From Gnetum montanum (lineage: Eukaryota; Streptophyta; Gnetopsida; Gnetales; Gnetaceae), in assembly GCA_015680685.1 (NCBI GenBank), contig MNCI01008086.1, positions 823,226 to 887,225 on the forward strand: a stretch of 64,000 nucleotides of DNA, written 5' to 3'. The position numbers and the translations under genes were made by a program. The notes beneath the pieces were generated by a model that saw only the letters and a program-made list of their open reading frames with translations, made no database searches and was not told the DNA's origin. Each line of letters opens with the position of its first letter. The stretch's first letter is position 1. This document shows positions 35,230 to 46,829 of this stretch, in pieces.

Positions 35230-36092
35230 TGATGAGTCACGGTTTGCCAGGCCCCGATATCGAGTATGCAATATCAGGTACGCGATATCACAAGCTTGAA
35301 AACGATGTCAGATATTCGATATCATTTTTCCCATGTTATCCTATAAATACAACATTGAGGTGAACGGTAGAAGAAGTTTTGGGAGGGAGAAGTCTTTAGT
35401 TAGTTTTTAGTTTTCAATTCTTATAGTTAGTTTTAGTGTTCTTTCCAAGTGCATGCCCATAGTGTGATGCTTATAATTGTACAAAACCTTTGTTCGAGTG
35501 TGACGTACTTGGACATGCACACAATTTGCAATAAAGATCAAGATTACTCCATCATTGCAGCATCCACTTAGCTTTTAATTGTTGATTATTTGTTACTATT
35601 TTATTAGTTAATATTTCTTTTATTTTCATTTACTATTCTTGTTGTTAACACGGAATGAGTATGCCTTAATCACGAATAATTAAGTGTAACTACGTGGTAA
35701 CCCAATAGTGTATTGAGTAGTGCTTCGAGTGATGTGCACTTGGTAATCTCAGAAGTAGTACACGAAGTTCAAGATGCATACAGATGATTAAGGACAGATG
35801 CTCATTGCACTTAGGCTAGCTTAAATCTTATTTCCTATTTCCCATTAGCTTAATTAAGTTATCTCTTAATGTCCTTAGAAGTAGCATAGTAGTAGGGATC
35901 ACATCATACACCTCACTCTGGACCAAATCATACGTGACAAAGCAAATACTAGTCCAAGTGGGAAAACAACAAACTGTGATCAATGTATAATCGTCTAGGT
36001 CCCACAACTAGTCCATCTGCGGAATTCAACCGGATCGCACATACACGCTCATATTTGTATGGTTGAGCATAGGGCTACCTCGTCGCTCATCA
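35230..36092 (+). repeat. Element B 3' LTR
   Basis: 863 bases, TGATGAGT to GCTCATCA. Two full 14-base units (35256-35283) plus a partial one, TATA at 35342-35349. Confidence 0.92.
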
Positions 36093-36097
36093 ATTAA

Positions 36098-36556
36098 TAT
36101 GCATGAAAATGTAAATATTAACTAAGCACATCAAAAGTAAATCTATTCTAAGTCAAAGTGCTGCAATGAATATGAATCAATCTCAATCTTATTGTCGTTC
36201 ATGGAATGTGTCTAGGTACAATCCCACTCGAATAAGATGTCGTACAATTGACTCAAATCCACACTATAGGCACTCACTAACTATTCTCTAGGATTACAAA
36301 ATAAAACTTCAAGAGTTTGGCTACACTACTAACCAAATGGTGCCAAATACAAAGTAGCTTCTTGCATATTTATAGGCAAATATAGGCATTACGTTGATGG
36401 GGATGCGTTAATGCATTTAGCTGTGTCGACGAGGATGCATTGATAAGGATGTGTTAATGCATCTAAGATGTGTTGCCAATTAATGCATCAATGCATCCTC
36501 ATTCACACATATGCAAGATGTGTCGATGAAGTTGCCTGACATATCAGGTCTCATCA
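36098..36556 (-). repeat. Element C 5' LTR, outer part (U3)
   Basis: Resumes element C after B's target duplication and ends TCTCATCA at 36556. Minus-strand TATA (CCTATAAATATG) at about 36368-36375. Its U3 repeats at 36394-36545 use GATGCGTTAATGCAT-type words rather than GATATC. Confidence 0.75.
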
Positions 36557-37340
36557 ACTATATGTTTATGTAAAGTTTGTTAATTAAGGGTACTTTTGAT
36601 TACTTAAATTTTTAGATGCTTTTATCTATGTAGATGATGAATTTAAAGATTTATGAATTAGATAGATTATAGTTTTGAAAGTTAAATTTGGAAAAAATCA
36701 AAAAGCAACTGAACTATATGAATCCACTAGTTTACACATGATGTATCCATGTAAAATGAAATAAATTTTTAATATAAAAAGTTGAATTATGACGTCTTGT
36801 AGTAGTGTGCCACATAGTGATTGAGGATGAAGTTGAGGTTAGCACCCACACTTAGTAATGCTTATGGTTATTTTGGCAAAGTAATTTTCCAATATGCCCA
36901 AAAGGAATTGGGCATTTATACTTAAAAAAATGCAACTTAGCTTGAGGCTAATGTTTTACAAGCTTATAAGATATGTTAGACCTTGCAACTTTAGAAAAAG
37001 ATTGATCCCAATTTGTCACGCATCATTGTTACATAACAGAAGACCTTACAATTTCAAAAATGAAAAAAAAAATAATTGGATAAAGGTTCAAATTTTATGT
37101 AGTATTTTGATACGAAAATAGCTACCCGAATACTACTGTGTATAACAAAATAAATCCAAATAATCCTTCTTGCTTAAGATCAAACTAACAAGCTTGTGTA
37201 ATGGATGGCTCTCCCTTTGAGAAGTAGAGAACCTAGATACTACACTTGGCAGTTAACTTGAAGGCATATTTCAAACATAGATAATGCAATCAAATACTTT
37301 TAAAAAATAAATTGAAAAAAAAAAAGAGAAAAAACTCCAC
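36557..37340. other. AT-rich intergenic DNA
   Basis: No gene, RNA or repeat boundary recognised. A poly-A-rich tract sits at 37300-37335. Confidence 0.6.
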
Positions 37341-37800
37341 AGGCGTGTCGTGTAATGCAATAATGGAGCATTTTCATGCAACCAAACGCGGGTTCGGATA
37401 GGCTGCGATGGTATTTATAACATTAAAGAATTTCACAATAGGATCAGCCATCAATTGCCTGGGGCATGAAGAGAACGTTAATAACGCCAATTATAGAGGT
37501 TTTGGTAAACGTTTACGACTAAATTAAAAACTGTGAAAGCTGAAAGCATGTTAGGAAGGCCATGACACAAGAGTCTGTGATCAGATGAGCAGCACCAACC
37601 ACAGCCGACGGTGGTCCTAGTCCTAGTCCTAGTTCTAGTATTAAAACCTCATATCGTCAGCGCAAACGCACACACGCACACTCATCACGTTGGTCCCGTC
37701 AATTTGCTATAAACATCAAAATCACCGTCAACAACAGCATCAGCATGCAATAGCATTACATTGGATGAGGATTGGAATAGTATCTCTCTGTGATTTCACA
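37341..37800 (+). promoter_or_regulatory. Probable promoter region of the SCL1-like gene
   Basis: Base composition changes here from AT-rich to more GC- and CpG-containing DNA. TATTTATA at about 37411 and CTATAAACAT at about 37705 are candidate TATA boxes. A TCCTAG hexamer is repeated at 37614-37637. The transcription start is not proven. Confidence 0.35.
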
Positions 37801-38426
37801 CTGCGCCATTTTCCGTATCCGTCCATGGCCATTGATTCGTTTCAGTGGGCGCTTGCTTAAAGCTTCGCACGCCTCCCAGCAACACAACATTGACTTTTCT
37901 CACTCTTCACTATTCCTGGCTGCCGCCGTGTTTTACCGTCCCTGCCACGTGGCGCGCGCCTGCTGTCCATGGGCGTTGACTTCCGCGGGGGCCGTGGGCC
38001 CACCAGCGGCCAGTTCCCCCCACCACATGACCACGACGTTTCGTGCGAGAAACCACGGTTTTAGTAATCCGTGGTCACTGCTCACTGGTCAGTCGGCTCT
38101 TGCGTGATTTCGTCACTGGAATTGTTCGCAGGTAAAACCATTTTTTCGTGCGCCATCAGAATTCACAACTTACTGTAGGTTGAATTCAGTCCTCGCTTGC
38201 CATTTTGGGAATCGTCAAAAGCTTCGGTCCGTGGAAGTTTCCGATCTCTTTTCCGCATTTCTGTTTTTTATTCTTCTCCTTTGAATTCGTAAGCGGAATT
38301 TGTTGAAGGAAGTTGCCTTGTGTCGGGTAACATTCGGTCCGGAAGATGCAGGGATGTTAATCACTTGATTGCAGATAAGGATCAAGAACGTAGGATTCTG
38401 AAACAGGAGCAAAATGGGCAATTTCG

Positions 38427-38466
38427 CGTCAGGGTTAAATATGGAACGTCAGGGTTAAATATGGAA
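38427..38466. repeat. 20-bp exact tandem duplication
   Basis: CGTCAGGGTTAAATATGGAA twice in a row, within the candidate leader or first-intron region. Confidence 0.95.
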
Positions 38467-40177
38467 CTTGGGAGGAAAGTTCCAAATCTTTGTTTTTGGC
38501 CGGCCGTCAAACTTAGCAGTGGGAGGAGGGAGGGAGAGAGATTCTGGCAGGGCATTAAGAGACAGATTGCAGAGAATGCAGAGAAGAAGATAAAATTCAT
38601 GATGACCAAATTTGGCGTCCGAGGAGAGTGTATAACACGCGGGGCGGAGGAGAAGCTTAGGCCGGGTCGTTGTACACGTTGGGCCCCTGTTCTACCCACC
38701 GTTTACTTGCAGGACTTAGAAAAGAAAACAAAGGAAATTGCACAGGGAGTGAATCAGGAATTTCTGTATATTTGGCTCGTCTGGCGTCTGTTTTGTTCTG
38801 TTCTGTTTGTTGTCCACTCCTTAAAGGTACGTTCGGTGGGATGCTAACAACTGTTTGGGGCGGGGCATGAATGAATACATGAATTGATCGACTGAGGCTC
38901 CAAAGCAAGGCAAGGGCATGCAGATGCCAATGGCGACAGGTGGTGGAGACTCCTCGTCATCTGCTTCCATTTGCCGTATATTTGTGTCATATTGCGCGGG
39001 TTTTTGATCCTTCATCTGCCTTGTTCTGTCATTGTTTCGAGGTTGGTGATCGTCTATGTATGTCTTATCTTTCTTGTAATTTCTTCCGTCTTTGGTTTAT
39101 GTGATTGAGTTCGGAGGTGTTTTTGTGTTTTGCGGTTTCAGTGGAGGGCGCACAGGATTGATGCATCTGCTATTCCGTGGCCGGAAACAGTATTTTGTGC
39201 TCATTAGCCTCGAGATGCATTCGACAGGTACAGCAGCTTTGGTTTTCGTGCACAAGGTCTGGTTAGTTTTTAATTTTAATGATTTTGTTTCTCTTTCGTT
39301 AGTAATCGTTTGTTGAAAGATGAGATGCGGTTAGTTTTCATGGATTCATCTTTATTGATGTCGCGGATTTTGTATGGTCTGCTTTGAAGTAGCCTGATCA
39401 GCTAGAAGGTACGGTTAGTTTTTAATTTTTTTTTTGGATCATCGTCGGATCGGCCATAATGTTTAGGATTCTTAGCTAAGTAGTAATATTAATTTATTGA
39501 ACATGATATATATCCCTTGCACAAGGCATGTCACCAGAAGAGGTAATTTCTGAGGAAAGTAAGATCTTCCGTACAGAACCATCAAACAACAAGAAGCCTC
39601 TCATTTAAGTTTTGCATTATGATCTATTTAAAAAAGATGTTAGCGTTTCTAGCAAACTGTGTAGGCTTTTTAAGTGAGGTTTTCCTTTGTTACATCCATG
39701 TATTTGAGAAGATTTTCTCTCAAGGGTTCCTCTGTTAGCTAACTTTTTACAACCATGTATTTGATTATTGCATAATCGTCCTTAGTACATATTGGTTTGT
39801 GAGATATCAGCAACACGAGTATTTACAGTAGAAGGAAAGAGTCATAGCATACGCATGGTAGCTGAAAACTGCTCCCTGTCCGTGTATCTTTTGATTTCCC
39901 TTTACTTGGTTTTGTTTGTTCCAGCTGAAAATCAGATTTTTTTTCTTCCTTTTTGCATTGAGCAGGGTAAAAGTTTTATTAATTAAAAAAAGAGAGTTGA
40001 AGTACTATCAGAATTGTTTTGGGGTCTTAGAGATCGACCAATTAACACACCAAACCTTTGTAGAAAATGTGGCTGTTAAGCATGAAATAACCATTACTAA
40101 ATACTGAAACTGAAATTTGTACTTACATTCACTGAGACCCCTTGGATCTATTGGACCAGTTTCAGAATTCCTTTTAC

Positions 40178-40275
40178 CAATTTTTTTTTTATATAACTCT
40201 GTGCTGCTCAGCAGAATCAAGCCTTTGACCTGTGGTTACCAGGCCAAGATCCTTACCACTAGGGTAACACCTCAT
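40178..40275 (-). mobile_element. tRNA-derived SINE-like insertion
   Basis: Minus strand carries TAGTGGTAAGG (A-box-like, 40251-40261), 27 bases later GGCTTGATTCT (B-box-like, 40213-40223, 8 of 11 to GGTTCGANTCC), and a tail ending in ten A (40181-40190). Box spacing fits a tRNA-related RNA polymerase III promoter. No convincing target duplication found, and it is too degenerate to be a tRNA gene. Confidence 0.5.
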
Positions 40276-42479
40276 ACATGTACTTCAGTTTACAGTCCTG
40301 AACAATTCATAGGAGAATGAGATGACTCAGCTATTTGTGCATCGGTAGTAAGATTTTGGTCGTTGGTTTATATTTCCACTTTTTTGTGTTCATTTGGTTA
40401 CTAAAGGAACATGCTTCATACTTCGTTTGATACAGACTTGCAATGTATCATTGGCTATTCTTAGACTGTTATTTTCTACCTATAGGTCATAACCGTGATG
40501 CATAGTTAGTTACTTTTATAATCTTCTTGTTTGTTACTCTTTGGCTTTATGCAAGATATGTAAGCAATATTTCTTTTGTATTTGTTCTTGTTTCAAGCCT
40601 AATGGAACATTTTTCGTTCATTTGCTTCTATACAATGTAAAAGAATCACAATTAATTGATAGATTTGCTGAAATTGTATGCAACAGAAGGATATGAAATC
40701 TATGGTGTTCCTAAGCTTAAAAAAGATGAGGCACAGATGAATGTTTCTTCAATCATTTATTGACTCTATATCGTTGATGGGAATCAAATTTATTTAGCTT
40801 TAGAGATTACCATTTCTACCTGAATGTTTATTGTTATTTACTTTCAACATAATAGAGCTGGATAGCTGCTGTTGCTTCTTTCCTATGTCAAGCTTTCCGT
40901 TACATAAGGTTCCAGTGACTTGTTTTTATCTGTCGTAATAGATAATACGTTATTTGCAGTTAGTTTTTCATGATAAGCATCTTGCTTCTTGCATTTCATC
41001 ATTCATTAATAAAACATGTATAAAAAATTGTTTCAATCATTGAACTCTAAATAAATTTTTAGGAAGGAACTGATCAAATAACATAAGGGGATAGTCATAT
41101 GGTAAGATAATAAGATTGCTGCAATGCCATTTGTGATTAATTATACTATGATTCTCGGGCTGATGACCTTTGTCATCCTTTTTTGTTATCGTGTTCTTAG
41201 TCAATAAACCGCTTTAGTCATATGATATAAACCACATTTGCTTGCGTCCCATGTTGATTTAACCATCAGATACCCTCTTAGTCCATGCTTATCTTTCTTT
41301 TTTATGGCTGAAGGAAAGATATCTGTAAATCTTTTAGATTCCAATTAGAATGTTTGGGCAAGGGAATCTGATTAGAGTTACAGGTTCTAGTCTAATTAAA
41401 ATGACAACAATGGCTACACTGGGGCAATTTTATAAGGCCTGCAAGGCCAGAAATTTAAACGGATAGGCAGCTATTTGTCAAAATTGCAGTGCATAAATTA
41501 AGACCATTTTTAAAATCAAATTTATGAATGCTACTTTTAGCATGTGGTAGCGTACGTTTTATTCAAAACCTATAATCTAGTTATATTCCAGTATTAATTA
41601 TTATATTCCATTGTTAATTAATAACTAGTTCCTTGTGTGTCACAATGCAAAGGAATTCATGGACAATGATTAAGAATGTAAAAGAATTTTCCTATATAAA
41701 TTCCCTATTTAATGATTTTATCTAGTGTATAATTGGAGAATTAGTAACATCTGCAAGATGAAGGATGAAATGAATGTGGAATATAATATTGAACCCAAAT
41801 GAATTGCAAGCAGTAGATCGTTAAAACTAGGAAGAAAATACAGTGACACAAGAATGATTAATCAATTTTATACTCTGCTGCTGACTTTTTCTCTGCCTTG
41901 TTAGAAGAGATTTTGCCATTATATTTTCTTGCATTGCTCTGAGAAGCTCATTGTCTGGAACTTCAAATTAATTAATTATTTTGTTGTAGAATGTCTTCCA
42001 TCATTTAAATAAGATAAAATAAATGGCAACAAATGGCTTCTTTGGTTGTGTTTATTTTTTTAATGATAATGTATATTAATGTATTAGGCATACCATTGAG
42101 CAATCATGTAATTTAAACGTCCCCTGTATACTTTATTTCGTACAGGAAGCCCAATTATTGCTTCTGTTTTTATTATTGATATTTTTTCCATGGAAATGAA
42201 TATCTTTGTAGATTTCTATTCGAGAACACATCATTTTGTTGATGATTGTTCAGAGCTTCAGTTTTTGCATTTTAAGTGAGTCATTTTTTAAAAATCTTAG
42301 CTGGGAATATAGAAGGCCGCAATTCTTTTTTTAAGGAGGGTAAAAACAGGTTCTGTTAGCTATGAAATGGTTTCGGTCTCGAATAAACCTTGTTTGGGAA
42401 CGACGGTTTTTAAGATATATGGCTAGTTGAGCTAATGTAAGCTTGTTTGTTTGTTTGTTTTTTTATTTTTCAGGTTTAT

Positions 42480-42518
42480 ATGTCAATAATCAAGAGCATT
42501 GGAAATCTTAACATTTAA
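42480..42518 (+). CDS. Upstream ORF in the SCL1-like leader (12 codons + stop)
   Basis: MSIIKSIGNLNI, starting six bases into the last leader exon and ending 41 bases before the main ATG, in a different frame. Present in any transcript that uses the 42473 acceptor. Such short uORFs can lower translation of the main ORF; here this is inference. Confidence 0.4.
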   Translation: MSIIKSIGNLNI

Positions 42519-42559
42519 TATAAGAAATAAGAAAGTTCTACTTAAGGGTATCCGATAGC

Positions 42560-44581
42560 ATGTCTATGCTAAGGCCATTGGATTCTTCTGAGACTCAGCT
42601 TCCTGATAGTCACAAGTTTTTGAGGGTACATCGAGGTGATCCAGTCAGTATGATAAATAATTTTAGCAAGATGCGAGTCCAGTATAAGCCTGAACTTGGG
42701 GGCATTGCTATAAACTCACAGGTATATATGGATTCTTCTGAGGAAATGGGATACCAAGATGCAGAGCTTTTGTCGAGGAGCTCGTTCTCTGAACTGGAAA
42801 TACAAAATGTGCTTAGAGAAATGAAATTTCAAGCATATAATGCACCTATATCACCTCTCTCCCCCCTGGATGCTATTGGGATCTCTGAAACATCATATCA
42901 GAGTTTTGTACCACACCATCAGGGTTCTGATGCCAGTTTTTTCCATTGCCAAGATCCATTCTATAATGGAACAGCCTTGGCTGGATCTTTTGTTGCTAAG
43001 CAAAGTCAGTATCGTGGCATTCCATTTTCACAGAAGTCAGCATCTGGCGAGAGCTTGCTATCTAATGAGAGCCTTACAAACAAATTTACATCTTACTATC
43101 CTCATCTTCTTCTAGACGATCTCTCTACTGTAGATGTGCAAGGCGGTGGCTTCAACAAAGAACACCCAGAGTGTGTTAGGCAAAGACTACAAGAACTTGA
43201 AAAGGAACTTTTTAGTGACGATGAATCCAGTGTCTTCTTCTCAGCACAAGAACTTGGAAAAGAATGGGTTGACACTATAGAAGGGTATCTTCTGGAAGAT
43301 TCTATCATCAATTCTCCAATGGAAAGTACAAATGGGAGTGGTTGTTCTGACGGCAGCAAAGATTATCAACCAATCACAAACTCTGCAGTACAAGCAGCAA
43401 GTGAAGAATATTCAACATGCAATTCTCAGTCTAGTCTTTCACAGGAAGTTCATGCAGAGAAGATCACGAAGGACCTGCTTTATCAATGTGCTCTGGCCGT
43501 GGCTGATGATAATGTTGACTTGGCTTTGCAGGAAATTGCAAAATTGAGGGAAGTTGTCTCTATTCAAGGCGATCCCACGGAAAGACTTGCAGCATACATG
43601 GTGGAAGGTCTTGCTGCACGAATAGCATCTACAGGCCAAGGATTGTACAAGGCTCTAAGGTGCAAAGAAGCACCAAGCTTTGATATGTTATCAGCTATGC
43701 AAATCTTGTTTGAAGTATGTCCATGCTTTAAATTTGGGTACATGGCAGCCAATAGTGCTATCTGTGAAGCTTTTGAGAACGAGGGAAGAGTGCACATCAT
43801 TGATTTTGAAATGGGACAAGGAATCCAGTATATGAATCTTATCAAAGCTTTTTCAGAAAGACCAGGTGGACCTCCAGCTGTGCGCATAACAGGAGTGGAT
43901 GATCCTGAATCTATCAAGCGATCTGTTGGAGGATTGGGAATAATTGGAAAGAGACTCGAAAAATATGCAGAGACCATTGGAGTTTCTTTAGAGTTTATTC
44001 CTGTCGCAGATAGTGTGGTAGATATCCAGGCTCACATGTTCGATATCAGGCCAAATGAAGCTTTAGCAGTCAATTTTGCTTTACATCTACACCACATGCC
44101 TGATGAAAGTGTCTCAACCAAGAACCCACGTGATCGGCTTCTTAGGATGGTAAAGTCTTTTAATCCTAGAATTGTTACTCATGTAGAGCAAGAGGTTAAT
44201 ACTAACACCTCACCTTTCTTGCCACGATTCATGGAAGTACTAAACTATTATTCAGCAGTGTTTGAGTCTCTAGATGTTACTCTTCCGAGGGATAGCAAGG
44301 ACAGGATGAATGTTGAAAAACAGTGTCTTGCTCGAGATATTGTTAACATTATTGCATGTGAAGGAGCTGAAAGGGTTGAAAGGTATGAGATGGCTGGTAA
44401 GTGGAGAGCTCGAATGACCATGGCAGGCTTTACAGCGTATCCTCTCAGTTCTTATGTCCTGAAATCCGTGGAGTCTTTACTCCGGTCATACTGTGATAGT
44501 TACACAATCAAAGAGGCTGGAGGTGCTTTGTATTTCGGATGGCGGGAAAGACCACTCATTGTTGCATCAGCCTGGCATTGA
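42560..44581 (+). CDS. SCL1: GRAS-family transcriptional regulator, SCARECROW-LIKE 1 type
   Basis: Intact, intronless 673-codon ORF. The N-terminal 300 residues are variable and acidic/Ser-rich, with a short conserved block RQRLQELEKELFSDDE (207-222) typical of the PAT1 branch. The GRAS domain follows: first leucine-rich region (302-372; ISIQGDP-like SIQGDPTERLAAYMVEGLAAR at 334 on), VHIID (411-415) with downstream GQGIQYMNLIKAF, second leucine-rich region to about 500, PFYRE-type region (NTNTSPFLPRF, 547 on; YYSAVFESLD) and the SAW region (W615, W661, ending SAWH). The best remembered match is Arabidopsis SCL1, which shares EQ-VNTNTSPF, NVE-QCLARDIVNI and ERYE-AGKWRARM. The somewhat longer N terminus compared with Arabidopsis (593 aa from memory) fits a divergent lineage. 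GRAS proteins act in the nucleus as co-regulators with DNA-binding partners. No stops or odd residues; codon use looks native. Function beyond family is inferred. Confidence 0.95.
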   Translation: MSMLRPLDSSETQLPDSHKFLRVHRGDPVSMINNFSKMRVQYKPELGGIAINSQVYMDSSEEMGYQDAELLSRSSFSELEIQNVLREMKFQAYNAPISPLSPLDAIGISETSYQSFVPHHQGSDASFFHCQDPFYNGTALAGSFVAKQSQYRGIPFSQKSASGESLLSNESLTNKFTSYYPHLLLDDLSTVDVQGGGFNKEHPECVRQRLQELEKELFSDDESSVFFSAQELGKEWVDTIEGYLLEDSIINSPMESTNGSGCSDGSKDYQPITNSAVQAASEEYSTCNSQSSLSQEVHAEKITKDLLYQCALAVADDNVDLALQEIAKLREVVSIQGDPTERLAAYMVEGLAARIASTGQGLYKALRCKEAPSFDMLSAMQILFEVCPCFKFGYMAANSAICEAFENEGRVHIIDFEMGQGIQYMNLIKAFSERPGGPPAVRITGVDDPESIKRSVGGLGIIGKRLEKYAETIGVSLEFIPVADSVVDIQAHMFDIRPNEALAVNFALHLHHMPDESVSTKNPRDRLLRMVKSFNPRIVTHVEQEVNTNTSPFLPRFMEVLNYYSAVFESLDVTLPRDSKDRMNVEKQCLARDIVNIIACEGAERVERYEMAGKWRARMTMAGFTAYPLSSYVLKSVESLLRSYCDSYTIKEAGGALYFGWRERPLIVASAWH

Positions 44582-46829
44582 TACAAGAGGGATATAGTTT
44601 TTTTAAGGCAATTTTTAGAGAACCTGTGACCCTTATTGTAAATTTTATATCTAACACAGATGTTTCTGGAATTTCCAAAGCTAACGTTTCTTTTAATTGA
44701 ATTAAAGCTTCAAAGATATGTAGTGAGAGGTTATCTATTCACTCTCAAACCGAAGTTATTTTTAAGGTTGTATCAGTCCGCTTGGATCTTTAATAGGGAG
44801 ATTTTAACAGAAGACTGATAAAAGAATATTAATATTTCATGAGAGCACAACTACGCACGCTATAGGCATGAAAATAATCTTTCCATCAAAATTTAGCAGA
44901 TCTCATGCCCAGCTGAAAAACAATATTTGGCTTGTCTTGTTTAGATAGAAATTTTCCGTGTTTCATGTACCATGGGTGACCTTAAAGGGGAAACAACTTT
45001 TAAATTATTTAAATTCCCTGAGAGGTTAGCCTCGTGGAAATTTCAAGTTATATCGGATTAATAAATAAGTGTTAATAACCATTTGAAATAAATGTCCACC
45101 TCGGACAAATCAGTGGGATGATAAAAATGAGTGTGAATTTGATGGGTGTCCATTATGGGCAATTAAACTTTCCTATAAATTATGAAAAATTACTAGTAGG
45201 CTTTTCCATATACCTACATGAAACTGTATAATCTTTCTTTGAGAGTTGCATACTATCAATCTAAAACATGAAATAGACACAAGCATGAAATAAACAGAAT
45301 GATCAAGCTTGGTTATTTCAAGCATGAAATAAACAGAATGATCAAGCTTGGTTATTTTTTCATCTTGGGTTATCTTTCAAAGAATTATTAAACATAGAGT
45401 GAGTAATGTAAGTACTAACATGTTACATACCTTAGTATTTAGGTATTAATTATGGGTTATCATAAATTTGCCCCTTTTTTATGACGGCATATTTTAATTT
45501 CCACCCATATTTTATGTGAAAAATCAGCCAAAAACAAGTAAATGGGCAGCAGATTCACACTAATTATGACCATCAATTTTTGGGGCAGAACCTAAGAGTT
45601 GAACTTGATGAACATTGGAAGGGAAAAAAAACCCAAACAAAGGTTGAATTAAGAGGAGTGAAGATGATGGAGCTTTGAAGACTCTTTTTGTAAAAGGTTC
45701 AACTCACTTTTTAGGCTAAAAATTTCACTTCATGTAACTAACTGTAAAATGTACCATCTATCACAAATTGTTAAGGGAGCTATTTATTCAGGTTGTAGAT
45801 ATCCTTTGTGACCAAATTTGCTATGTCAATGCTACCTAATGTGTTCATTTATGCAAACATTTATCTAGGTGGGGGAGAGGGATCAACATTTCTAACCTTA
45901 TCTACCTTTGTCTATGGGGAATTGACATGTCCAACCCTATTTACTTCTATTTATGTCAACATGACTTACTGTTTCTCCTCGAGTAAATGATACATCAAAT
46001 GCATTCATAACATGAAACAATAGTGAGAAAATTTTTCAGTGTACTTTCATCATGCTATCATCATGGTACCTTTATCCCATCTATATGGGATGCTTATTAA
46101 GGTAAGTGAAGGATTTAATGATGCTTTTATGTGGCTCACTTTTACCTAACACTATAGCTTAAACCAAGGATCAACTTTGAAGGGTCCATCATTTCATCAA
46201 TTGAAGGGAAAAAGTTTGTTTCTGATAAAGTTGAAAATTTTTACTATTACCTTGAAAGGAGGATTTTAAGCCTTTTATTTAAAAGCTTGCTATATATATA
46301 TAATAAATTATGAATCTATCCAGTTTTAAATGAATTTATATAACTATTAAAATATATTTTTAAATTAAGTTTTACAAAATATAAGAATTTTAAAAATAGA
46401 TAAAATTTAATAAAAGATGAAATTGGCTATAAAATAACACCAATATCATAGTTCAAGATTCAACAAAGCTTTGGGATGCTTGTTAAAAGTATAACATAAA
46501 AAACTCAACATATGATTTTAATCTACTAGAAGATTATTTTCTCTTTCACATTGTTCCATACTTTAAAAATTGCTAGAAAATCTACTTGAACAATATTTTA
46601 ACAAATACTAAAAATACAAATATTAAATTGATAAGATTATTTTAAAATAATCTAATTCTTTCTTCATTTTTTATATAATTCATCTTTGAGAATCATCTTT
46701 CAAAAGGAGCAATGCTAGCTAGAAGACCAAAGAATAACATGTGATAATTGTGCATTATATTTGGACCATTCATTTGATTTCCTACAAATTTCTCAAACAT
46801 CGTGAAATTTTTTTTTAGGATATCATCGA
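44582..46829. other. 3' region and AT-rich intergenic DNA
   Basis: Begins with the 3' UTR of the SCL1-like gene; AATAAA-type signals occur only at about 45060, so the real poly(A) site is unclear. The rest is AT-rich, includes a TA run near 46292, and shows no gene. Confidence 0.55.
45280..45357. repeat. 39-bp exact tandem duplication
   Basis: Two identical neighbouring copies (45280-45318 and 45319-45357) of a unit that begins CAAGCATGAAATAAACAG. Confidence 0.95.

Larger units (their letters stand above)
26995..36092 (+). mobile_element. Element B: complete pol-less Athila-like element (gag + env-position ORF)
   Basis: 9.1 kb. 5' LTR 26995-27880 and 3' LTR 35230-36092, exact target duplication ATTAA at 26990-26994 and 36093-36097. 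Primer site follows the 5' LTR and a polypurine tract precedes the 3' LTR, giving plus orientation. Internal contents: gag (27993-30452), spacer, an LTR-like promoter module (31697-31752), candidate intron (32010-32259) and the coiled-coil ORF (32260 to about 34860). I find no protease, RT, RNase H or integrase, so it would be non-autonomous. Inserted in the 5' LTR of element C. Confidence 0.9.
38132..42473 (+). other. Probable long 5'-leader intron of the SCL1-like gene
   Basis: The acceptor is clear: a T-rich tract then TTTTTCAG ending at 42473, 86 bases before the start codon. Donor candidates are GCAG/GTAAAA at 38131/38132, AAAG/GTACGT at 38826/38827 and ACAG/GTACAG at 39227/39228. Length would be 3.2-4.3 kb. 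GRAS genes of this branch often have an intron in the leader. The rest of the stretch has no recognisable coding exon; it holds the SINE-like element at 40178-40275. Confidence 0.5.

Noticed and set aside
38320-38847. 175-codon plus-strand ORF upstream of the GRAS gene
   Set aside because: No recognisable domain, includes a tandem repeat, and lies in the probable leader/first-intron region with opposite-strand ORFs of similar length; likely chance.
40200-40275. Possible tRNA gene on the minus strand
   Set aside because: Box motifs are present but no cloverleaf with paired acceptor stem can be drawn, and an A-tail follows; a SINE-like relic is a better reading.
42840-43977. ORFs of 66-137 codons in other frames within the GRAS gene
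   Set aside because: Shadow frames of the intact 673-codon ORF.
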